Assembly: GCA_026419785.1 (NCBI GenBank) | Contig: JAODTK010005832.1 | Span: forward strand, 1-64,000 | DNA: 64,000 nt | From: Sclerodactyla briareus | Taxonomy: Eukaryota > Echinodermata > Holothuroidea > Dendrochirotida > Sclerodactylidae | Direction of reading: 5' to 3' | In this document: positions 33,871-45,909 of the stretch, in pieces | How positions within the stretch are numbered: position 1 is the stretch's first letter | Layout of the letters: every line of letters starts with the position of its first letter | The notes under the pieces: model-generated | Database searches by the model: none | What the model was told of the DNA's origin: nothing | What the model saw: the letters and a program-made list of their open reading frames with translations, nothing else | Program-made: the position numbers and the translations under genes

Positions 33871-34589
33871 CATCAAGGTCATTTAAGGTAAAAAAAGCTG
33901 CCAAATAATAACATTTTCTGCAGAAACTTCTAGTGGACTGTGTTGCGATATGGCTGACATTTTGGGACGTAATGTATACCTTCAAAGGGATAAAATTTTC
34001 ATAAAAACCGTTATGTCATCGAATGTCACTTATAGACAAAAAAAAACTGCTAAATTAATAGTTATTTTCTGCACAACCCCAAAAAACGTATGCGATATGG
34101 CTTGATATGTTGGGCATGGTTGCCATATTGATGAGAATATTCGTTCTGAAAAATTAGTATAAAAGGTAGTTTAAGGCTAATTACCAGAGTTCATTAATCC
34201 TAATAATTATTCCGAAGATTTCTCTCATCCCTCTACCTTGAAGCCCACAGAAAACTTCTCAATGCTCCAGCCTGTCAACCTTTCTTTTGGTCCCTTCTGA
34301 CAATAAATTATCTGGTCAACTTGGTCAAAGGAATTTGTTTACATAAGCTCTGGTAGGCACTCTCTTGAGGAGACAGTCTGAAAATGTCATAACAGAGAAC
34401 GGTGTCTCCTGATTGGCTGAAGGACAGAAAAAATGGAGTAATATACTGTTTGGGCTATAGGGTTGACCCCCAATACAAACTTCAGAACTGAAGCAACGCA
34501 ATAACGCTTGCTGTGTGTGGCTGCTGTGGAGATGTTCACCAGGGCCGTAGCGATGGGTGGGGGGTGTCACACACACAATAATAAATTTG

Positions 34590-34735
34590 TCGCCGAGGAA
34601 AGGAAAGAGAAGGAAAAAGAGAGAAAAGGGAGAGGAGGAAAAGAGGAGAGAGGGGAAGGGAAAGAAATAAGGGAAGTAAGGGAGTGAAGGGGAAGACATG
34701 CTGTTGGAATGGAAAGTGGATGGAAAAAAAAAACA
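34590..34735. repeat. Long purine (GA) tract
   Basis: About 140 bases on the + strand that are nearly all G and A, such as 'aggaaagagaaggaaaaaga'. Such tracts can adopt triplex structure. No gene overlaps it convincingly. Confidence 0.85.
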
Positions 34736-35810
34736 GAAGCCAAGGACTTTATTATCGGCTATTTCGACTCCTGGCTCTTCATCTAATTGGCCCATTCATC
34801 GTCAGCAAGAGAATGGCAAGTCGGCAAACATATATTGTGACGGACCGTCGCCGTAGGTGTAATTGGATTGAGTGACCGAGTCTGTCGGCAATTCAGCAAA
34901 AGGGGAAATAATAGATGAGGTCATACTTGCAAAGTGGAATTATGTCTGGAATTTTACTAAAGGACCGAAAATTTGAATTGCCCTATTGAAGTGGTCAATT
35001 GTTTGCGCATCTCGCGCGCAGGGTATTGATGGTATGACTTATATACTCCGAGCTGCAGAAAAAACGGGCATGGTTTAGGATCGGGCAGAATTTTAGGCAT
35101 TCCGAGTTGGAAGGGTCCCGCATACGTACGTGGTGAGCGGGGTCGAGTAATATACTGAACGCCAATTTTACTAGAGTATTGCACCAGATTGCATATTCTC
35201 TTACACCCCACAATTATCAACCCTCGCTACGCCCCTGATGTTAACAGAGGCAGTAAAATTGGTTAAAAAGGAGCAGTTGCCCTCTTGGAGTACCCTACAT
35301 GATCGGTGATGTTATTATTTGTGGGAAATAGTGATGATGTAATTTCAAATGAAAGACATTGGCAGGAAAAACAGCTATGATGGTGGGTTATTACTACAGG
35401 GTGTTCTTTATTATTCCTATAGCTGAGGAAAAAACTATACCAACTGATTAATGTTTTCCAAATAGTTTGTCAAGACATATTAGTTGCGGTATAGCAGATG
35501 AATAAATATAAAAAAAAAAGTGTGACATTATGAATACATTAATGAATTATGACAATGAAGTAGGGGTATAGTGTCAAGACTGGTACTGTAACATGAAACC
35601 TGGGTGGATATAGTTTACCTTTTGTTCCAAAACTTTTTAACATGGATTCCGGGTAATGTAGGTCATTCAACCTGTCTAATTTGCTTAATTTGGCCTAATT
35701 CCAACGTTGCCGATTCTCATATCGCTGGAAACCTGGTGGTATGGGGCTTAGACCCAACATTTTTACATGATTTGAGGTCACTGGGGGTCAGTCAGTGTCT
35801 AAATTTCATA

Positions 35811-35894
35811 ATTAATTTTTTTAATTTTTTTAATTTTTTTAATTTTTTTAATTTTTTTAATTTTTTTAATTTTTTTAATTTTTTTAATTTTTTT
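35811..35894. repeat. AATTTTTTT minisatellite (9-bp period)
   Basis: About nine almost perfect tandem copies inside the family C element. Confidence 0.95.
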
Positions 35895-35971
35895 ATTATG
35901 TTTATCTTTTTTTGTTGTGTTTAATTTGCTTCATTCGTGCAAATTCTCAAGTTCGTTGGGCTCCCATGAAA

Positions 35972-36056
35972 CATTAAGTGCAGTCCACTATTGCTCCTGA
36001 GTTATTTCAAAAAACATATTAAGTGCAGTCCACTATTGCTCCTGAGTTATTTCAAA
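35972..36056. repeat. 45-bp tandem duplication
   Basis: 'attaagtgcagtccactatt' through 'gagttatttcaaa' occurs twice at an offset of 45 bases and is identical by eye. Confidence 0.9.
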
Positions 36057-36329
36057 TTAGAAAATGGGTCACTGGAAATCAAATATTATATTGGCTAGGT
36101 TGCATAATTTAGGCAATTTTAGTCACATTTCCATGAAACTTAATCCTCCCTGGGTAGATATGGCGATATTGGCAATGATTGTGGTTGTTTAGTTTTAAAT
36201 GCTAATACCAAGATCTCAAAGCAACACATGGAATGCTTTGAAATGAAATTGTTGCATGGAGGTCTGATGTAAGGAAAACCATGATCGCGCAACCAGACAA
36301 GACACTTGGGGCGATCCCCTTGTTTGGGA

Positions 36330-38580
36330 ATATCCTCACTATAGAGAAATCTTGGATGGTTTTGAGAGTACACATGGCTATTACAACATCCGCATCGCAG
36401 CAACATCCGCATCACACCCACATCAGGTGTTTCGGAACTGCATCAAAATGAGACATTGGTCGGTGTCGCAGCCTCATCGGCAGATGGGCAACCAAAAAAC
36501 TGCTATTGAATATCATTAGGTCACAGCGTTCGCATGCAGGCCCATGACTTTTGGTGTCGAAACAGCTGATATGCAGAATTGCAAAACATTGCCATTAAGT
36601 TCGCGGTTGCAGTGTAATGATATGATGATGTCATCGGAGTACGCTGGCCGTCCAACCACCCTTCCAGCATGGAACTCCGCAGATTTCCCCCATACATGCC
36701 GACAGTAACATATTGAATTATTAAATGGATCGGTTTCATTTTCAAAGAGTAATCACAGTTTGGAAATGAGCTGTAGCGATAGCGCAATGGGAGAAAAGCT
36801 CATACATTTAAGGCCTATACACAATCTCTGTTCATGGTAACACATTGGAAACTAATGTTTAGCACACATATAACTGGTATCGTGGTGAGTTGCCAGACAG
36901 ATCGTGTAGTGAGCAGCTACCACATCAGGACAAACTGCTCATTCCCAATCTCATGTTTTTGCCTGAAGTAGCTCTGTGATGCATCGGCCAAAGTCGGCAG
37001 ATAAATATCAGCAGGTGAGCCACCTGCTTAAGTGCCCACCCGTAAGAGTTTTGGATATTACTGCAACGTGGTTGATCGTTGTGGAATACACTCTGGTGTA
37101 CATATTAAGATTTATGTATGCCCATGTCCATGTTAGGGATAGTAATTTAGTACTACTGGCCGACCTTTCTTCTTACTTTCAGTATCAAAATGTATACCAG
37201 TAAATGAATGACATGGATTCCTTGGAATGAAATAACTTCGAAATGTATTAAACCGTAATATATCAACCATATGTAACAAAAAATACGGAAAGTGACGCGT
37301 GGTTAGAAAAGAAGACATACTATTGTTTTTGAATAAAAAATACCTACCATTACACAGCAGTAACAATAGTCCACTTGACTCAAAATGAAGCATCAAGCGA
37401 GCTAAACACTCACACTTAGCATTAACCAACTAAGTTCTTCCAATCCAGGGTTATTCCTCGATAGTGCACACAATGATTGCAAGCGGGGAGCTTTGTTCTG
37501 CAGTCAAGAAAGTGCAATATGACCTTGACAAAAGACTAGCTTACTTAGTTTGGACACCGATTCCCCAATGTGCCTTCAGGTGTTGAATAATTCATCAATT
37601 TGAAAAACCTGAATCAAATTGCCAACTCTGCTCCATCGAGGTCTGAATCTTTCTTCATACGCAAGTTTCTCAAATGGCTAATTCAAACTAGTAGCCTCTT
37701 CTTTGGATGTGTTTGCCTGTCTTTCTGAGAAGTGAGGACTTCGCACCTGTACAGGATACAAGTTGCCTGAAGAGCTGGATAGCCAATATCCTTATCAAGA
37801 AAATTTAGGTCACATGTAATGGAGAACCCATATCATTTGTGTGTCTGATCTAATCTTGTGCCTTGCCAATTGTAACAAAACAATATCCCCTCAATAACAG
37901 CCTAGCTATACCTTGGTCCTCTAGTTAGAACAAAAGAAAGCCACTTGTAGTTCACATCAACTCTAACAAAGCTAAAAATATACAAGATTAGATAAGTTTC
38001 TGCACAAACTCAAAATTATACAAATGAATACACAGAAATTCTGGGTAATTTCCTTCACATAATTCTTTAGTCAATATAATCGAGATCACCCCTCACACTG
38101 CAGAAGTTACAAGCATTTTGTGCTAACCAAACTTTTACCTTTTTATCATTCTCAGTACAAGTTCCATAATTTTAAAATGGAGCTTCTTTCATATTTTTCT
38201 CAAATAGACATGATTTCCAAGTTTCCATATAATACTATCATAAATGTCACTATCTGCCTATAGAAAAAATAATGAGAAATTCATAGCATGATTACAGAAG
38301 CAGCTATGCCAGAGGATTCCAAGGTACATATTCTTTACTCTCCAATTACAAAATTGAAAAGTTCCTGGAATTTTCTAGAGTACATATAATTTAATTCAGA
38401 AAATATGCTTGTGCCCAAAGTGTAATACCTAGTGCTAGGTAACTTCACACAGATATTAGCACAATGTGGACCTTCATACAACGATAAGAGATATATACCT
38501 TCTATAGTTACCCCGATCATAGAATCGTACTCCAACGATCCTGATTGAGCATGTTGTGCTCAACTTCCTCATGCACAGTC
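36330..38580. other. No gene or recognised repeat
   Basis: AT-rich sequence with short unsupported frames on both strands. Confidence 0.4.
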
Positions 38581-38584
38581 CCCA

Positions 38585-38705
38585 ATTATCACCTTGGAGA
38601 AGCGTGCCCTAAAGACACACTGACTGGAAAATCAGATTGGTTCTGAATAGGAATCGAACCCACAAACTACTCATCTATGATCTGCCGACCAGAAACCTAC
38701 AACTA
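38585..38705 (-). mobile_element. tRNA-like SINE head fragment
   Basis: On the minus strand this reads 'ctggtcggcagatcatag', then GTGGGTTCGATTCCTATTC, a good B box with the spacing of a tRNA 3' half. No closed acceptor stem or good A box was found, so a functional tRNA gene is unlikely. Confidence 0.4.
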
Positions 38706-38709
38706 TCCA

Positions 38710-40165
38710 AGGTTCTTCAGCCACTTGAGTGAGCGAGCTTGTAGGTTTTGTCGTTCATTCTTACCCACACTTCCCTTATCATTCATGATTTTGCTCATTC
38801 CATTTTTGGCGATCATTGTTTGTTACATCTCTATGTTTCTACATGAAGTTATTATGACAGACTAAAGATCCCCCTGATGGCTCTGAGAAGGTGGCCAAGC
38901 TACCTTCTACCTGAATCTGGCGAAAATAATTAACTGAATCAGAGGGTTGAAATTTACATAAGATAGTCCCAGAATAATTTGGTATTCCATATAGTATATT
39001 AGGGCTTGGCCCCCATGTGTTACCAACATATATAAATATATACACAAGAAAGGCTTTTCATTAATATGAAAGAAACAGACAGTCAACAACAATAGTACAT
39101 AATAATATCAATAGCAGGAAGAAAATTCTCCACAACTAAACCCAAACAACCACGTAGTAAAATAGACCATGCTCTTAAATAATGAAAAGTAAATATTTAT
39201 TTATAAAAGATAGGGTAAAAATCAGACAGTCTGCTATCGTCATGGCACAAGTTGCATAAACAGCGAAGGCAAGCACAATACTGCTATCTGAAAGGCTATC
39301 CAAGACCAGTATTCAATGGATATCGATGTGAGAGGAAAGTTGTGATGTGTTATGAATATGTAACTTTTTGTCATATTAGAGATATTAGAATATGGAAAGA
39401 TCCCATCAAAGATTGATATACTCGAGTGGAAGAAACCTTGGTCAAAAGCTAAGGTTTGACCATAATAGGCAGTACAGGTAGCCTAACGTAATGTTAAAGT
39501 TAAAGATTTCAGGTATTTGATGTTACAAAAACGAAACCAAGTTTCTACCAATTCAGAGACAGTACAGATCTCTCCCCTTCTTTCATAAGATTTATAATTC
39601 CCTGGGAGGGGGGGGGGGGAGGTTGATGCTCCCAGGTGCCTATTGAAGGATGTTTAGGTCGGGCCATTATTCCCCTCTTGGACTGTTCCCCGACCACTCC
39701 ATGACAGTACCACTGAATGTCCAAAAAACTATTAAGAACTAGTATCCAAATATTTTGTGTGGCTCAGCAATTTTTGCTCCGTTATGGGGGCATAGTTCTT
39801 CATCAGAAAAGAACCATATTCCCCCAGACCCACTTCTGGTGCAGCATACACCACACCGCAAGTGATTAGGCAGAAATTAATTGCTTTGGGCAGCCTTTGC
39901 ACCATTCCCCCGATGTCATAGATCCACCAAATTTCTCAAAAGTAGATTGAGATACCTCAACAAGAAACATGCTAGAACCTCCAAATTTGAGTGTGGGGCT
40001 TTCATATGCCCTCTTCTTTTTTCACTATCTTGACTGTGCTTCCAAGTATCACACCAAGCTAAAATAGGACCAATATCATCATAGCCTAGCATGGGTGACC
40101 TACTGCCCGCCGGCAAGATCCAGCAAACGAGGCCAATTTTCCGAGGCTTGCAGAGTGCTCGGTGA
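38710..40165. other. No gene or recognised repeat
   Basis: AT-rich, with an 11-base G run near 39607 and no convincing coding or RNA signal. Confidence 0.4.
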
Positions 40166-40170
40166 GCCTT

Positions 40171-40283
40171 AGCCTTTTTTTTCAGTCTCAATAATCGAAC
40201 CAGAAGGTTGTAAAGTGTGCAACTATAGCCTCTTTTTTTTCAGTCTCAATAATCGAACCAGAGGTTGTAAAGTGTGCAACTAT
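40171..40283. repeat. 56-bp tandem duplication
   Basis: A T run followed by 'cagtctcaataatcgaacca' and 'ggttgtaaagtgtgcaactat' occurs twice back to back (40171-40226 and 40227-40283) with minimal differences. This is either a recent duplication or an assembly artefact. Confidence 0.9.
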
Positions 40284-40384
40284 CCCCTGAGCTGAAAAAA
40301 GTTGCCGCATACCGGGCCTAAACAATGGTATGGTTTCAAGACTTTGTCATCATTCTATTCTCACAGAATAGGAAATATATATTA

Positions 40385-40770
40385 CTTAGGAATCAATGGA
40401 ATGTGAATACTAATACTAATACTAAATAGCCAGAAACCGTGCTGAATAGGCACTACAATTTTCTTCACTATCTTGAAAATATTGACTTATTAAATAATGA
40501 CTGAATACGAATGCTTCAAGGAATAATTACAGCACAGAGTCCTTCGGAAATATCATTTAACAAGCCAGCGGAATTTTTCTATGAACCAATGGAATGAGAA
40601 CGTGCATACTACTGATTAGTCAGAAATCTCTGCTAAATAGGCCCTACAACTTTTTCACTATCTTGAAAAAGTAATGACTGAATACAAATGCTTCAAGGAA
40701 TCATTACAGTCACAGCCTCCTCTGGAAATATCACCTGACAAAGCAATATCAATTTCCATGTTGCACAGCC
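40385..40770. repeat. About 193-bp diverged tandem duplication
   Basis: 'caatggaatg', 'actatcttgaaaa', 'aatgactgaata' and 'aaatgcttcaaggaat' recur in order at an offset of about 193 bases, with a partial third echo near 40985. Confidence 0.75.
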
Positions 40771-41099
40771 TATCAAAATAAAACTGAGAATTTACATAAA
40801 CACATCATGATACCACTAGGTTCACTCTTTGACAGTGCCCTCCCTATTCTCATTCGGGCTAGGGCGAAGAACAACTATGTTGTTCAGTATGAACTGCAGC
40901 ACCACGCAATGTGCGATGACCAAGGAAGATTTCATTGTTACATGGAAATAAGTTGCAAGGCACCAAATATTAAAATTTATATGAATACAGAATTCTTCAA
41001 GGAATCATTTTTAGATGTGTTGCTCCACAATTGTTTTCTTCTCGGGAAAGAGGAGAGGAGAACGAGCCTGATTACTCCTCAATATACGACCTGCTTAGC

Positions 41100-42360
41100 C
41101 CTATCAATGCCATCATGACATCGTTGACATAGCACATAACTCTGATCAGTTTTCGGCAGGTGTCGGAAATTTGTGTTTGATGAAGCACCTCCTGTTTTAT
41201 GATCACTCCAAAGTTGAGGAGATCATTAAAAGTCTTTTCAAAAAGTATATAACATGACAGAGGTTACATTTGAAAATTATTCAGAATGAAATTCATGTAA
41301 AAGTGGCAACGCAACCCATCCTATGTTGAAGAATTGGAGAGAAAGGCAGTCCTGTCACTGTAGGTTATTAAGGAACCTCTTAGTGCATGAGAGCGCATAT
41401 TCAATTAGAACCGAATAATGTGTGCTCTCACATTTTGGGTAAACTGCATCTCCTCTGCCAAAATCCTTCACGGAAAATCAATATGTAGGCTCCTCAAAGT
41501 GGTTTGTGTTGAAAATGAGCGCGCCTTTGGGAAAACAACTCAACGGAAAGATAGCCAACACTGAGAGGGTCAAAGACCGGTGTAGGAATTCAGCTGACGT
41601 CAAATCACTTATGTTCCAGGACTCAATCAGCAGAAAGTAATGATACAATTAATTTGTAACAGTAGTTAGGAGGACCACCTTGGGGTTGGGGAGAGCCACG
41701 CTAAACAAAAACCGAGTGAATAATGAGGAAAGTGAAGAAGACCAGAAGTAGTATTAGTGTCTAGATTAGTGGCTATGGATGTCGGGTTAAACATCAAACC
41801 ATCAATTCACTCACCATGAGGTTGATCGATAGAAATAGCAGTGATATAATTCTGGCGGGACCACGGGCTACTGGCTATTTGATATCTTAAATTGGTACCT
41901 TACGACGACACCTTGCAAATTCAAGAAAGATTGTCTCACACTGGTGTGTAATGTTCAAGCAGACAAGTGTACCCTGATGCCACTTATGACACAAAGATTA
42001 GCATCTGAGTAATTGTAGCATTGAGGGTTATACGAAAATTTCAGGGAATTGTTGTATGATACTAACTTTGAGACAAAAGATGTTACAATTGAAAAGCCAG
42101 TGAAAACCATCTCCAGACTATGGTGGTGCATCTATGGCCATCTCCAGACACTACAGGTCCCAGACTCTGTGAAGCACGATAATGGCAATGACATTCACCA
42201 CCTTGACCTGGTGTCTTGGAGAGATAAAGGAAGATATCATCAGATCCCCCGCCCGCGACAGAGTCCACAGAAAAAAACTATATAATACCAAAAAAGTGGA
42301 ATACTCGATGACGCCAATTACACCTCCAAGCAAACAAAATATAGATATAGCCACAACCCG
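41100..42360. other. Region downstream of the LRR exon; no gene seen
   Basis: This lies 3' of the minus-strand LRR exon and may contain its 3' untranslated region. No family repeat was identified with confidence. Confidence 0.35.
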
Positions 42361-42363
42361 GCG

Positions 42364-43087
42364 CTACGAGTGCTCAGCCTCGTATTTCCGTAGGGCAGGC
42401 AACCCAGCTTCCACTGCCGCTTGAGGGGTCTGCAGGGGGTCTCATCCAGTCCGAGTTCTTCAGGTCCCGCCCCAAGCGGGGGGCCAGCTGTGGCGGAGGG
42501 AGGAGATCTGGTTCATGGTCGACCAGTACATTCAGGTCGTCACAGGCGCCAGACTCCTCTGGCAGCGAGGGACCTCGTTGCGCTGATGACCAGGACGCGG
42601 AGGTTCTGGATCTTGGCCACGCCCGGCGGGACCTCCGTGAGCTTGTTCAGCCTCAGGTAGAGGTCTGTCACGTTGCTCTGGAAGAGGATCTCGGGGAACT
42701 GGTGATTGTTGTCGTCCCTGAGTATGTCCTCGAGCTTCCTCAGGTAGTGATGTTCCCGCGGGAGACCTTGATCATGTTCCGCTGACGTGAGGACCCGGAG
42801 ATTGTCCAGGTACCCCACACGCTCGGGATCTTCTCGAACTTGTTGTAAGCGAGTCCGCTGCCTCGAGCAGCTTCATTCTCTCATGTCGGCCGGGAGGTTC
42901 CGTCAGTTCGTTGTTGTGGGTCGAGGATGACGCAGTCCCCGCGGCGAAGAGCTTCTCCGGGACGGGTCCGTTCTCCCGGATATCTTCAGCCCCGCTTGAG
43001 GTCTCGTGCTGTTCAGGACCCTCTCGGATATCCACTCGGATTTCATCCATGGCTCTAGCAGCTTTCTCCCGGATGCAATGAGACGAT
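42364..43087 (-). CDS. Leucine-rich-repeat protein, last exon with multiple frame breaks
   Basis: On the minus strand, a pyrimidine-rich acceptor (ctccatctctaccacag) precedes the exon, which runs to TAG at 42364-42366. Pieces of a typical LRR protein appear in alternating frames: PVPEKLF, HNNELTE, DNLRVLTSAEHDQ, FPEILFQSNVTDLYLRLNKL, TEVPPGVAKIQNLRVLVIS, SLPEESGACDDLNVLV, PPPQLAP, LKRQWKLG, and finally LPALRKYEAEHS before the stop. About six or seven repeats of the LxxLxLxxNxLxxLP type are recognisable. Several single-base indels are needed to join them, more than in the receptor exons. The locus is either a pseudogene or poorly polished GC-rich sequence. Family, partner and function are not identifiable. 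Upstream exons toward 44 kb were not found. Confidence 0.75.
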
Positions 43088-43420
43088 CTGTGGTAGAGAT
43101 GGAGCATAGAAATAATTTGGGGTATGGATTCACATCTGAAAATTATAGCCCATAGCTGTAAGTTCCCATTCAAAATCCTCATGCCAAACTGTGCAGGCAG
43201 ACAAAGCTCCATGTGAACACCCAATGTTCTGAAAGGTATGTCAGGAGCAAAGATGACCAATAGGCCTATCAAAACCTGCAGCAATATTACTGTATGTGTT
43301 CAATTGATGGATAACAGTCTTTCACACTAAATGAGACTTGACTTAAAAAAATCCACATGGGGGAGGGGATCACTACCAGCAAGGATTGTGCAGAAGGAGA
43401 GCTGGAGGAGGGGGAGGGGG

Positions 43421-43891
43421 TTAATGCCCCCCCATCAAGGAAGCTGATGATTGATGAATAAATGGGATTGGGTACTTTGTTCTAGTGGTATTACAGATGA
43501 AAAAACAAAAAACATGTGAAATTAATACAAAGATGGTGATGAACCAAGTGAAAGCCAATTTTGTGTGGTGAAGGAAGCTGATACATGAAGAGAAATCACA
43601 CTCTCTGAACAAGAGGTGGCCTACGACACAACTTTCGCGAGGGCCTACAGTCATCTGAAATTCCAGGAGGTTGTTCTCAAAGTTTGCGACGGGTGACCTC
43701 TCCAACTCCTCACAGGCCACTAACAAAACAGCACCAGACACCAGTTGGCCTGATGATGCATCTGGGATGAGAGGTGAAATGCCCCTACGCAAAAACAAGT
43801 GAGTCCAGTTGTTTGGATTATCGATCAGTTTGAATTTGTGTTGATGTGTCAATTTTAGCTTAGCCATCACGCCCTGAACTATTAGAATCAC
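43421..43891 (-). other. Unrecognised 156-codon open frame upstream of the LRR exon
   Basis: Uninterrupted frame with ATG, containing IPDASSGQLVSGAVLLVA and ECDFSSCISFLHH. It has one hydrophobic stretch (FTWFITIFVLISHVFCFFI), suggesting a membrane segment if translated. There is no known motif, no strong splice evidence and no repeat homology. It could be an upstream exon or chance. Confidence 0.15.
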
Positions 43892-44259
43892 TAATCGACA
43901 TCAAAATACCCTAGCTCCACTGCCACAACGCTGAACCAACCATAATATGGAATATTACGACTATGTACTATTTAAAGAAGCAGGTGTGTGCCACATTATT
44001 CACTGCCCTAATTGAAAATAATAAACCATAGATTTTGTCGTATCAAGTTCAACTCCAACTTGCAATTATGGAAATGTTATTTCTGTACCGCTAGAAGGAA
44101 GGTGAATCCCCACAAAATTTGACCACTAAATGCTTCATGAAATGTTAATACCTTCCTGTTATGAGCGAATTTTGATGTGAAAATTTAATCAGGTTGAGAA
44201 CTCCTAATTCTCTTGTCACTGACCAACTTTCAGGCTCAGCGAGATGCGCGGTCAATTTC

Positions 44260-44360
44260 CTGAGAAATCATGTTCACAAACTGCAAAGTTTACACACGCA
44301 CACACACACTCACAAGTGACTACTAGGTCTCTTCTGAACGAGTTCAGGCGAGAAAATTAT
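44260..44360 (-). repeat. Family C head fragment, minus
   Basis: 'gtgactactaggtctcttctgaacgagttcaggcgaga' is the reverse orientation of the C head. No tandem units adjoin it. Confidence 0.55.
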
Positions 44361-45178
44361 AAAACTGAATAATGAAGGGAATTCTCTACTGGTGTATCAT
44401 ACGCTGTAGCTAATGGTAACAATGACACAACCCATGGCCAAACAATACACAGAGGCACCAGTGAATGAATGCACTCTTGAGACTGTATAGGGGGGTAGGC
44501 GTCTAAACACTGATGGTATATGCTGTCAAATTATACCTCTGACAATGAACTGTAGAATTGTAATTACACAACATATACAGAAATACAGGAGGACATTTGT
44601 AGATGGCTTGTTCCAAATATTATTCGACTCGGAGCCCAATGGTCAGGTGAAAAATGACTTGGTTACAGGTGATGTCACAAAATGGAGAGAAGTGTTGTGA
44701 TGAGTTGCTAGTAACTTTCTGGCTCAAGTCAATAACTCTCAGAGAGATTTTCATTCAGAGATATTCACAACACATACAAGTGGGTCCATGTTACTGCTAG
44801 TCTCGCCTTTTCAGCAATCAGTGGTTGTTTCATTTTCTATTTTGCATTTATGAAGTCCTCCTCATCAGTGTTTACTTCTATTTATAGTCACCGTGCAAAC
44901 ATTGCAAGGCATTCCATGTGTTGCTTAAAGATTCTGGTATTAGCTTTTAACAGAAACAGCCTACAATCAGTGACCAATTTCAAGTTGAAGAGGCGAATAT
45001 TGCCAATCTACAGAAGGAGTAGAAGTTTTGTGGGAATGTGACCTAAATTGCCTAAATTAAGCAAATTTAGGCAATTTAACCAAGTTTCACGAAAATCTGG
45101 CAAACTTTAAAAATATGCATAAATATGCAAATTAGACAAATGTTGAATGACCTCCAGTGACCCTGAATCTATGATAAA

Positions 45179-45763
45179 CTAGAGCACCAATGGTGCTGTA
45201 GCTCAAACTGCACAAATGTACCAAGACGAATATACAAATGTGTTAAATGTTAAGCTCAGAGGCAAAGGGGAGGCAGTTTCAAACAATGGCCTATTGTATC
45301 CCATTACGACTTTTGATCATGCAAGGCCCAAAGATGTCTTAGCATTCAATCAATATTGATGGGCCACCGTGACACTGGGCCTTGGATCCTAAATCCCTAG
45401 GCCACCCTGAGGGTACGGATAGTAGATTAATCAGTAGGACTGAACATCAGCAATTTGCGACAGAATTTGTTGGAGATACAAGATTGCAGTATTTCATATA
45501 TTGGGCTCTAGTGCCGCGAACTGACCCGCATATTCCCAACACCCCTGATGGCCTTCTATTCAAGGACCATTACATGTAACTTTGAAGAACATCAACCGAA
45601 TCTTGTTGGAGAGATGCATCAAGGACCATGTTTATGTGAAATTTCAGAAAATGGCGACGGCCCAAGTGGCAACTTCAATGGCATTTGACTTTGACCTTCA
45701 CAAGGTCAAACATGTCCCATGGGTCAATGAACATTGTGTTCAAGTTTGGTCCACATTCATTGA

Positions 45764-45847
<84 letters not shown>

Positions 45848-45905
45848 TGATTGATAGACATGCAAATTCCAATAGCTCAACCAGCTGGCTGGTTTGAGCT
45901 AAAAA
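45179..45905 (+). mobile_element. Family D element, near complete
   Basis: It opens with the palindrome AGCACCAATGGTGCT (45182-45196). The body has 'gggtacggatagtagatt' and 'caaggaccattacatg', followed by a GACA/GATA microsatellite and then the terminal hairpin AGCTCAACCAGC...GGTTTGAGCT (45876-45902). The second copy at 47110-47965 shares the body and hairpin. It is non-coding. Confidence 0.65.
45764..45846 (+). repeat. (GACA)n then (GATA)n microsatellite
   Basis: About 12 GACA units followed by about 9 GATA units, located immediately before the family D terminal hairpin. Confidence 0.97.
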
Positions 45906-45909
45906 TTGC

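Larger units (their letters stand above)
35590..36330 (+). mobile_element. Family C element with expanded AT minisatellite
   Basis: Units with 'aggtcattcaacctgtctaatttgc' and 'aggtcactgggggtcagtcag' are followed by a 9-bp minisatellite, a 45-bp tandem duplication and the C 3' module at about 36150-36330 ('tgctaataccaagatctcaaagc'). Confidence 0.6.

Noticed and set aside
35604-35924. Frame encoding repeated NFF units
   Set aside because: A translation of the AATTTTTTT minisatellite, not a gene.
45582-45872. Frames encoding DRQT or SVCLSVCL repeats
   Set aside because: Translations of the GACA/GATA microsatellite in both orientations.
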